NCBI RefSeq assembly: GCF_020829595.1
Contig: NZ_JAIVFW010000011.1
Coordinates: forward strand, 84,153 to 148,152
Length of the DNA stretch: 64,000 bases
Direction of reading: 5' to 3'
Origin: Nostoc sp. CHAB 5844
Lineage (GTDB): Bacteria > Cyanobacteriota > Cyanobacteriia > Cyanobacteriales > Nostocaceae
The translations under genes were made by a program, and so were the position numbers. Positions 57,894-64,000 of this stretch are shown here, one piece after another; positions within the stretch are counted from its first letter, which is position 1, and each line of letters begins with the position of its first letter. The notes under the pieces were generated by a model that had not been told where the DNA came from, did not search any database, and worked only from the letters and a program-made list of their open reading frames with translations.

Positions 57894-59150
57894 TTAATTA
57901 GCTTGGCTAATAGTCGAAGGGGAGAAGCTACGTTTGAGCATGAACACAGCTAACACAATACCTAAAATTGCTAGTGCTGTAGTAGGGTAGAAAAAAACCT
58001 TATAACTGCCGAAGATATCTCTAATTCTGCCAGCTAACAAAGTTCCGCCTAAAGCGCCTGCACCGTAAGCTGTGAAAACAATACCGTAATTCTTAGCATA
58101 GTCTGCTGATGAGAATAAGATTAAGGTGGTAGTGGGAGCGATCGCTAACCATCCGCCAAAGGAAAAGTAAAATAGGGAAAATGCCACTAAATAAGTAGCG
58201 ATAGCCCCCTGTCTGGCACTCATCATCATCAGCGAAGCAGCTAATAATAATGTAAAAGAAAAAATTGCCCCCATCTTCGGACTAAAACGGTCAGTAAACC
58301 AACCAAAAAACAACCGTCCGAAAGCATTAAATATTGCAAATAAAGAAACTGTACTGGCTGCTGTTGTTGCATCTAGTTTAATGATTTCTTGGGCTAAAGG
58401 ACTAGAAATGCCAATTGCAGCTAGTCCTGAAAATGAGCCAATGGCATAACATAACCACAAACCATAAAATGCTGGTGTTTGCAATAATATTGTTGCAGAA
58501 TTGGTGAAAGATGTATTACCTTGCGCTGATAAACCAGGGTTCCAATCGGCTGGCTTCCAATCTGGTGGGGGTGTTTTTAATACAGTAGCGATCGCTAAAA
58601 TAATAGCTGTAAAAGCTATACCTAAAATCACAAAAGTTTGCCGTACTCCATAGCTATCAATCAGTGATTTTGCCAAAGGTGCTGTAATTAACGGTGACAG
58701 ACCAAAACCAATGACACTTAAACCAACAGCAATACCTTTCTTATCAGGAAACCATTTAGCGACAACTGCTAACGGTACGCCATAAACTATACCCACACCC
58801 ACACCAGCTATCACACCGTAGGTAAAAGTTAAGATTTGGAAATTGCCATTCAGACCAGACAATATATAACCAAGCCCCATAACTGCACCACCAACTGCGG
58901 TGATAATTCGAGTACCAAAGCGGTTGATGTAAAAGCCAGTAATCGGCATCAATATGGCAAACATTATTAACAATATCGTAAACGGCAACAGGCTTTCTGT
59001 TGCATTAATATTCAGTAATTTCTCTAGCGGCTTTCTAAAAATACTCCATGAATAAACAGTACCAAGGCAGAGTAAAACAGTTGCACCAAGGGGGATAAGC
59101 AACCATCTGCCCTTTTCCGCTGGCATACCAAAAAGCTGCATATTTTGCAT
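57894..59150 (-). CDS. OFA-type major facilitator transporter
   Basis: A 418-residue transporter with twelve predicted membrane segments. The start region GRWLLIPLGATVLLCLGTVY followed by SWSIFRKPLEKLL is the signature of the oxalate:formate antiporter (OFA) subfamily. KWFPDKKGIAVGLSVIGFGL follows TM4 as expected. It probably exchanges an organic anion; the substrate cannot be read from sequence. Length is normal. Confidence 0.88.
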   Translation of the reverse strand: MQNMQLFGMPAEKGRWLLIPLGATVLLCLGTVYSWSIFRKPLEKLLNINATESLLPFTILLIMFAILMPITGFYINRFGTRIITAVGGAVMGLGYILSGLNGNFQILTFTYGVIAGVGVGIVYGVPLAVVAKWFPDKKGIAVGLSVIGFGLSPLITAPLAKSLIDSYGVRQTFVILGIAFTAIILAIATVLKTPPPDWKPADWNPGLSAQGNTSFTNSATILLQTPAFYGLWLCYAIGSFSGLAAIGISSPLAQEIIKLDATTAASTVSLFAIFNAFGRLFFGWFTDRFSPKMGAIFSFTLLLAASLMMMSARQGAIATYLVAFSLFYFSFGGWLAIAPTTTLILFSSADYAKNYGIVFTAYGAGALGGTLLAGRIRDIFGSYKVFFYPTTALAILGIVLAVFMLKRSFSPSTISQAN

Positions 59151-59255
59151 CTACCTAATAGAATTATTTGTCCATCAGTATCTCACTTTTTCGGCTTTAA
59201 AATAATCTCAGCAGTCTTATCCCTCTTTTGTTACTTTGAGCGGATAAAAATCAAT

Positions 59256-59334
59256 GTAGGTTGGGTGGAACGAAGTCAAACCCAACAATGCTAAGTTCTT
59301 CGGATGTTGGGTTTCGTGCCTCAACCCAACCTAC
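59256..59334. repeat. GTAGGTTGGG hairpin element
   Basis: GTAGGTTGGGTGGAACGAAG with AACCCAAC is mirrored by GTTGGGTTTCGTGCC and CAACCCAACCTAC. The whole 79 bp can fold as a long hairpin. The same motif starts at 62,792. This fills much of the 316-bp gap between the transporter and the TPR gene; the remainder shows nothing. Confidence 0.85.
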
Positions 59335-59466
59335 GCTAAAATCGATGTTTTTGTTAAAAGTCTTATTCTGTAAGCATTGTAGTTTATTCTCTCCCGAAAG
59401 TGATTAAAGAGGGATTATTCTGCTCTCTCTCCTAAGATTTTTACAACTAAAAAATATTTACAAATA

Positions 59467-59931
59467 TTATGTTGATTTGACATTAATTTGTTCTAAAATT
59501 TGTGCAATTTTTTGCGCTTTTTCTGGTTGGCGTTTTTGGAATAATGCTTGCGCTGTTTGTAAGTTAGTTTTAGCTGCTTCTGGTTGATTTTGTTGAATTA
59601 AAATATTGGCTAGGCGCAAATAAGCTTCAGGATTTTTGGGACTACGGCGAATTACTTCTTGGAATAATTCTGTAGCTTCGGCAATTTTATCTTGTTGATA
59701 TAAAACATCACCGAGAAATAAGCGAACTACGTCATTAGTAGAGTTTATTGAAATAACTTTCCGAAACTCAGCTTCTGCACCTGGATAGTCTTTTTGCTGA
59801 TAAAGATTGATGCCTTTTTGGAAGTAGTTGGAGGTGATTAAGGTTTTCCAGGCAAAATAAACAAGTAGGACAATACTGGCAATCACTACCAAAATTGCAA
59901 GGATATCAATTACTGGAACAGTGTCTAGCAT
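59467..59931 (-). CDS. Membrane-anchored TPR protein
   Basis: A 154-residue protein with an N-terminal membrane helix (about 7-30, IDILAILVVIASIVLLVYFA) followed by three TPR units: FQKGINLYQQKDYPGAEAEF, DVVRLFLGDVLYQQDKIAEA and PEAYLRLANILIQQNQPEAA. It would mediate protein contacts at the membrane. It starts 4 bp after the phytyltransferase stop, so it is co-transcribed with it. Confidence 0.85.
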   Translation of the reverse strand: MLDTVPVIDILAILVVIASIVLLVYFAWKTLITSNYFQKGINLYQQKDYPGAEAEFRKVISINSTNDVVRLFLGDVLYQQDKIAEATELFQEVIRRSPKNPEAYLRLANILIQQNQPEAAKTNLQTAQALFQKRQPEKAQKIAQILEQINVKST

Positions 59932-59935
59932 TGTG

Positions 59936-60898
59936 TTAAGCCAACAAACAGGCGATGGGGAATATTAAATATTCTAGAAAAAAGAGTTTCCAAATGAATT
60001 GATAGAATTGGGCGATCGCCCGTTTATCTTGTAAGTCTACGGTTAAACTGCGAAACCACATCCCACACAGCAATACTAAATGCGTAATCATCAAAAATGC
60101 TGAGTTAACTGACGCTAGATGTAGCACACCCGCTACAGTCATTCCCAAATAGCAGAGGGTGAGTACCCAAAGTGCCAAATTAAATACAGATTGCGCTCCG
60201 AGTTGAATTGTAAAAGTAGTGATATTGTACAAGCGATCGCCTTCCATATCAGGGATATCTTTAAAAATAGCGATCGCAAAGGTAAACACCAAGATAAATA
60301 TCGTTAGTACCCAGACTGCTGGCGGAATTAATTCCTTGCTTTGCAGCACCCAATTAAAGTGTAAAAATAAGCCCAAATTGACAATTGTTCCACGTACAGA
60401 AAAAATACACAGCGCTGCCCAAAAAGGAAACTGTTTCAACCGAATTGGTGGTAAAGAATAAGCTGTACCAATTGCCAAACTTAAAGCCACCATGCCAAAC
60501 AAAAACGGGCCGTTCAACCACGCAGTAACTAGCGCTAAAATCCCCGTAATTATCACAATTAATTGTCCTATGCGCCGGGAAAACTCTCCTGATGCTAGTG
60601 GTAAATGTGGCTTGTTAATCTTATCTATCTCTACATCTTCTAGCTGATTTAGTCCCACAATGTAAACATTGCCACATAAACAAGCAATCCATGCACCTAA
60701 AATCGAGAATAAGGAATTGGAAATGGGTAATAGAGAATCAGTACGATGATTGATGGCGATGGCAATGAAATATAAACCCAAAACACTCAGACTTGTGCCA
60801 ATGATTGTGTGCGGACGAGAGAACTTCCAAAAAGCGTATAACCAATTCAATGACACAGGTTTGCGTGACAAAGGGCTGTTTTGAGAACTCTGGCTCAT
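59936..60898 (-). CDS. hpt: Homogentisate phytyltransferase (UbiA family)
   Basis: A 320-residue integral membrane prenyltransferase of tocopherol synthesis that joins phytyl diphosphate to homogentisate. WKFSRPHTIIGTSLSVLGLY is the HPT N-terminus. NQLEDVEIDKINKPHLPLAS holds the first Asp-rich motif. KDIPDMEGDRLYNITTF holds the second. There are about nine membrane helices. It is specific to photosynthetic organisms, supporting a cyanobacterial origin. Confidence 0.92.
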   Translation of the reverse strand: MSQSSQNSPLSRKPVSLNWLYAFWKFSRPHTIIGTSLSVLGLYFIAIAINHRTDSLLPISNSLFSILGAWIACLCGNVYIVGLNQLEDVEIDKINKPHLPLASGEFSRRIGQLIVIITGILALVTAWLNGPFLFGMVALSLAIGTAYSLPPIRLKQFPFWAALCIFSVRGTIVNLGLFLHFNWVLQSKELIPPAVWVLTIFILVFTFAIAIFKDIPDMEGDRLYNITTFTIQLGAQSVFNLALWVLTLCYLGMTVAGVLHLASVNSAFLMITHLVLLCGMWFRSLTVDLQDKRAIAQFYQFIWKLFFLEYLIFPIACLLA

Positions 60899-61383
60899 GA
60901 GTAGCTTAAATTCAGTATTTCGGCTTACTGTTAATCATTGTCACAGAATTGGCTCATTAACAACAGGCCAAGGTCTAGAAGCAATTGTCTTGGTTGACAC
61001 ATTGAGAGATGATCAAGATAGGCTACTCCAATTAACCACAGCATTCCCCTAATGAAACGCTAATCTGAGTATTTTTGCTGTAGTTATTTTGATTTAGGCA
61101 TAGTAATGTTTCGCTTCTTGTTTATTTTAAGTTATTTAAAATACATTGTTGCATCAGTGAAATTATGGTAGACAATCAAGTAATGCTATAGAAATTAAAG
61201 ACTTGATAAATCACCTTTGCGGCAGAATGTATATTGGACACTAAATAGATACTAGTTACGTCATCCATAATTAATTGTCTAATTCTGTTTGAGTTTCTCA
61301 GGTGCGAAAATTCGATGTGCAGCATTGAATGAACAACTACCAATTAACCATTCCTCTAGTAAACATCAATACTTCAAGGCTAT
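60899..61383. other. Intergenic region between divergent genes
   Basis: About 485 bp that must hold promoters for both the phytyltransferase and the glycoside hydrolase. It is AT-rich, and I see no gene, repeat or confident promoter pair. Confidence 0.4.
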
Positions 61384-62643
61384 ATGGCTAATAGATTCCA
61401 TCACAAAAACATGCGATGGCGTGTGTGGGTAGGTGACAAATCATTCAACCCGATGAAACTCTTGACTTTTCCAGGTTGGCGGCGCAAGCTCAAGCGCATT
61501 TTGCCGATGCTGGTGTTAGTCTCTTTCATGGCAGTATTGTTAGTGGATGGACTAAAACCGGCGATCGCGCAACTACCACGCCAAGAAATTCGCGGTGTGT
61601 GGATGACCAACAATGATTTTAATACGCTCCGCGATCGCGCCAAAGTGCAGGAAGCTGTGAATCACCTGCAACGGTTGAATTTCAATACCATATATCCCGT
61701 GGTGTGGAACTCCGGTTATGCCATGTATCCCAGTGCAACAGCGCAACGTGCTGGTATTCAACCTTTTATTTCTCGTGGCTTAGATGGACAAGATATCCTG
61801 GCAGACTTAATTAATCAAGCCCATCGCCAAGATCTTTTAGTCATACCTTGGTTTGAATTTGGCTTCATGGCACCGCCAACATCCGAATTAGCATTAAATC
61901 ATCCAGAGTGGTTGACACAAAAGCGCGATGGTAGCGAAACTTCCATCAGTGCGGCTGGTGAAGTTGTCTGGCTTAATCCATTCCATCCCCAAGTGCAACA
62001 GTTAATCACCAACTTGGTGCTAGAAATCTTCACCCAATACGATGCTGACGGTATTCAGTTTGACGACCACATGAGTTTGCCTCATGAATTTGGTTATGAC
62101 AGATACACAGTAGCTTTATACACCCAAGAAACCAAAAACAATCCGCCAGCCGATCCTCAAGACCCAGCCTGGGTAAAGTGGCGGGCAGATAAAATTACCG
62201 CTTTCATGGTACAACTCAACCAAATAGTCAAAGCCAGAAAACCCGATGCCATTTTCTCGGTTTCTCCTAATTATTATGACTTTGCTTATAAGTTTCACCT
62301 GCAAGATTGGCTGAGTTGGATACGGCTAAATATTGTGGATGAGTTAATTGTGCAAGTGTATCGTCCCAATTTCCAAAGTTTTATCGCCAACATTGGCCGA
62401 GGCGAAATTCAAGAAGCTCAACAAAAAATTCCTACAGGAATTGGGATTATGGCAGGGTTACGCAATAACCCAGTGCCATTACGACAAATTCAGTCTCAGG
62501 TACGCGCTGCCCAAGAACGGGGTTTAGGTGTAGCCTTTTTCTATTATGAAAGCTTGTGGGACGTAGCTCCAGAACCCATTGCTGAACGTCAAGCTGGATT
62601 TAAGCGGCTGTTTCCGTATCCGGTAGTTCGCGCCAAACTCTAA
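61384..62643 (+). CDS. GHL10/DUF187 glycoside hydrolase-like protein
   Basis: A 419-residue exported protein. The N-terminus has a hydrophobic signal or anchor (about 38-58, ILPMLVLVSFMAVLLVDGLK, then PAIAQ). The catalytic-type domain starts RQEIRGVWMTNNDFNTL, with FNTIYPVVWNSGYAMYPSAT, DGIQFDDHMSLPHEFGYD (the acidic DDH) and GLGVAFFYYESLWD. Members cleave glycans, possibly peptidoglycan or exopolysaccharide. The basic leader ahead of the signal is unusually long, so a later start is possible. Confidence 0.85.
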   Translation: MANRFHHKNMRWRVWVGDKSFNPMKLLTFPGWRRKLKRILPMLVLVSFMAVLLVDGLKPAIAQLPRQEIRGVWMTNNDFNTLRDRAKVQEAVNHLQRLNFNTIYPVVWNSGYAMYPSATAQRAGIQPFISRGLDGQDILADLINQAHRQDLLVIPWFEFGFMAPPTSELALNHPEWLTQKRDGSETSISAAGEVVWLNPFHPQVQQLITNLVLEIFTQYDADGIQFDDHMSLPHEFGYDRYTVALYTQETKNNPPADPQDPAWVKWRADKITAFMVQLNQIVKARKPDAIFSVSPNYYDFAYKFHLQDWLSWIRLNIVDELIVQVYRPNFQSFIANIGRGEIQEAQQKIPTGIGIMAGLRNNPVPLRQIQSQVRAAQERGLGVAFFYYESLWDVAPEPIAERQAGFKRLFPYPVVRAKL

Positions 62644-62646
62644 GAA

Positions 62647-62782
62647 TAAGGAAATATTTACACTTTTCACCAGGGTTATTTACTGAATCGTTTTTCTATA
62701 TTATGGCAATTTTTGCCATTTTCTGTTGTTTAATAAGAGATGCTAGGTTATGGAGCGATCGCATATTTTCAAACTTAATGAC
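62647..62782. repeat. Direct repeat copy A, remnant of a parD 5' region
   Basis: Positions 62,647-62,750 closely match 63,554-63,656 (the parD start and promoter), including TAAGGAAATATTTA, the CAATTTTTGCCATTTT block and GATGCTAGGTTA. Similarity resumes at GCGATCGCA and TTCTCAAAC-type sequence. It begins 3 bp after the glycoside hydrolase stop. It is not linked to a parD coding region here. Confidence 0.85.
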
Positions 62783-62791
62783 TGAAAACCT

Positions 62792-62961
62792 GTAGGTTGG
62801 GTAGAACGAAGTGAAACCCAACAAATTATCTAACTGTCCACCAAAAAAATTTTACATATTAAATTATCTCGTTAAATTAAAGTAATTTTGTGTTGGGTTA
62901 CGGTGCAAATATTAATTCGTTGTGCGGTAAATATGCAAGCTTGCGCCTCCACTCAACCTAC
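62792..62961. repeat. GTAGGTTGGG element, second copy with insertion
   Basis: It starts GTAGGTTGGGTAGAACGAAG and ends CAACCTAC like the copy at 59,256, but contains about 90 extra bp between the arms. With copy A it fills the gap between the glycoside hydrolase and the ParE gene. Confidence 0.75.
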
Positions 62962-62984
62962 TTCTACCTTTATAAACTTAGAAA

Positions 62985-63311
62985 TTATAGTTCTAAGTCT
63001 TCCTCAAATATAGATTCAATATCTCTCGCACCATGAATGACTCGAAGAATATCAACTTCTGATTCATTGATGCGATAAAAGATGAGATATTTTTTAAATC
63101 CTTTGATAGATATTCGTCGAATATCTGCTAGGTTGGGATGAACAAACTGACACTGTTTACCAATAGCTGGTGTTTTTGCTAATTGTTGAAATGTTGCTTC
63201 TGCTACTGTTAAAAAGCGGTCTGAAATATCTAAGTTATCTTGTGCGATGTATGTTGCTAAGTCTATTAAATCTCGGATAACTTGAGGTCTTTTTTTTATT
63301 GCAAACATCAC
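62985..63311 (-). CDS. parE: ParE/RelE-superfamily toxin
   Basis: A 108-residue toxin: FAIKKRPQVIRDLIDLATYI at the N-terminus and RRISIKGFKKYLIFYRINES at the core, with a C-terminal ILRVIHGARDIESIF (the usual RVxHGARD). ParE toxins poison gyrase. It follows the antitoxin gene with a 2-bp gap. Confidence 0.92.
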   Translation of the reverse strand: MMFAIKKRPQVIRDLIDLATYIAQDNLDISDRFLTVAEATFQQLAKTPAIGKQCQFVHPNLADIRRISIKGFKKYLIFYRINESEVDILRVIHGARDIESIFEEDLEL

Positions 63312-63313
63312 TG

Positions 63314-63577
63314 CTAAACTGTACCTTGACGTTTGCTAATTCTTTTTCGTACTGTTTGACGAATGTCTTCCCACTCTTGAGCAGTCATTTCTGTTGCATC
63401 TCCAGAGTTTAATCCTTCGAGTAGCATTGTTTCTAAACGTTCTTTCGCTCTCTGCTTTTGGTCTTGTCGCACTAACTCACGAAAATATTCGCTAACACTG
63501 CTGTAACCACCTTGAGCTACCTGTTCTTCCACATAAGCTCGCATAGCGTCCGGTAAGGAAATATTTATACTTTTCAC
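63314..63577 (-). CDS. parD: ParD-type antitoxin
   Basis: I take the GTG at 63577, giving the family start MKSINISLPDAMRAYVEEQV, over an upstream ATG. It has 87 residues: an RHH N-terminus then GGYSSVSEYFRELVRQDQ, and a C-terminal toxin-binding tail. It represses its own operon. Its 5' region is the source of copy B of the direct repeat at 63,554-63,656. Confidence 0.88.
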   Translation of the reverse strand: MKSINISLPDAMRAYVEEQVAQGGYSSVSEYFRELVRQDQKQRAKERLETMLLEGLNSGDATEMTAQEWEDIRQTVRKRISKRQGTV

Positions 63578-63721
63578 TAGATTATTCCTGAATCTGTTTT
63601 TATACATTATGACAATTTTTGCCATTTTATGTCATTGAACAGAAGATGCTAGGTTAACGCAGCATAATCTAAGCGATGAGATGAAATAAAGCGATCGCAA
63701 TATTCTCAAACCTAATTACTG
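63554..63721. repeat. Direct repeat copy B at the parD promoter
   Basis: The intact copy: parD start codon, ribosome site, a TGNCAATTTTTGCCA near-palindrome likely bound by ParD, and upstream DNA to 63,721. The 3' part is interrupted by about 30 bp relative to copy A. Confidence 0.85.
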
Positions 63722-63820
63722 AGGTGGCAGCTACACAAGCAAAATTGTAGCTTATAGCGTTTCCCAGTCTAATGAAGTACACTGATTAAGATAAAGCGGC
63801 GCATCTGCTCAAGAGTAAAA

Positions 63821-64000
63821 ATGAAAGCATATTCCCTCGACTTTCGCCAAAAAATATTTGATACATACTTGTTAGGTGGAATATCACAACGTCAATTAGC
63901 AAAAAGATTTGGTGTTAGTTTAAGTTTTGTAGAGAAATTACTAAAGCAATATAGAGAAACAGAAAGTGTTGCTCCTAAAGTAAGGACAAAACAAACTCCT
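63821..64000 (+). CDS. IS630-family transposase, N-terminal part
   Basis: MKAYSLDFRQKIFDTYLLGG starts the protein, followed by ISQRQLAKRFGVSLSFVEKL (helix-turn-helix) and KQYRETESV. This is the usual N-terminus of cyanobacterial IS630 transposases. The gene runs off the right edge, so the DDE domain is not visible. The left inverted repeat would lie in 63,740-63,820, but I cannot define it without the right end. Confidence 0.88.
   Translation, partial: MKAYSLDFRQKIFDTYLLGGISQRQLAKRFGVSLSFVEKLLKQYRETESVAPKVRTKQTP

Noticed and set aside
57597..57953. Open frames across the 21-bp tandem array (periodic His/Asn-rich peptides on both strands)
   Set aside because: They exist only because the repeat period is a multiple of three; there is no ribosome site and both strands are equally open.

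Overview
The window is chromosomal DNA of a filamentous, Nostoc/Anabaena-type cyanobacterium. HIP1 octamers (GCGATCGC) are frequent throughout. Host genes include a UbiA-type homogentisate phytyltransferase, a ComFB-like protein, cutA, tldD, a fused cobA/hemD and a two-partner-secretion exoprotein remnant. Heptameric short repeats (TGCTGAG-, AATTCAG-, ACTTCAC- and AATTCGT-type) sit between the host genes.

Positions 1 to about 37,190 are the right-hand part of a contractile-tail prophage (or a phage-derived tail element; no capsid, portal or terminase gene is in view, and the left end lies outside the window). The tail module runs rightward from 1 to 19.7 kb: sheath, tube, tail assembly chaperone with a likely translational frameshift, tape measure, a CIS/LysM-type tube-adaptor protein, a LysM-like tail protein, a large hub carrying two putative peptidoglycan hydrolase domains, gpV-like spike, gpW/gp25, gpJ, gpI, an HU protein, fibres and a glycine-rich adhesin-like protein. 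Three cassettes interrupt it: a Zn-ribbon protein, a leftward sigma-like/HTH pair, and a leftward pair of unknown genes.

From 19.9 to 24.0 kb, leftward genes include a winged-helix replication-type protein. Its own coding sequence carries six 13-bp palindromes at 19-20 bp spacing, like the lambda O/ori arrangement. A ribbon-helix-helix (RHH) regulator faces a promoter flanked by candidate operators. That promoter would drive a rightward accessory operon (24.1-29.7 kb) with a SWIM-like protein, a Rad52-type annealing protein, a DUF5131 protein and a J-domain protein. A leftward early operon (35.5 to 29.7 kb) converges on it. It encodes an RHH protein, an excisionase-like protein, a ParB-like protein, an AlkB-type dioxygenase, a frameshifted ASCH-like gene, several very small proteins and a GNAT fusion. 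A divergent Xre repressor and a tyrosine recombinase next to tRNA-Val(TAC) close the element.

From about 37.3 kb onward the DNA is host chromosome: a DUF2227 membrane protein, a GerMN protein, a DUF442-like phosphatase, a ComFB-like protein, PcrA helicase, a decayed filamentous-haemagglutinin gene, glgA interrupted by one in-frame stop, the methionine salvage genes mtnD-mtnX-mtnB, cutA, a beta-propeller protein, tldD, coaE, cobA/hemD, a Uma2 endonuclease, an OFA-type MFS transporter, a TPR protein, homogentisate phytyltransferase, a GHL10-type glycoside hydrolase, a ParDE toxin-antitoxin pair and the start of an IS630 transposase.

The signals most worth a second look are: (1) the iteron array inside the replication gene; (2) a 23-bp perfect palindrome present six times in the prophage part and in no complete copy in the host part, twice read through in frame inside proteins; (3) the chaperone frameshift; (4) the glgA nonsense codon; (5) the RHH operator switch; and (6) short repeats that repeatedly supply the stop codons of neighbouring genes.
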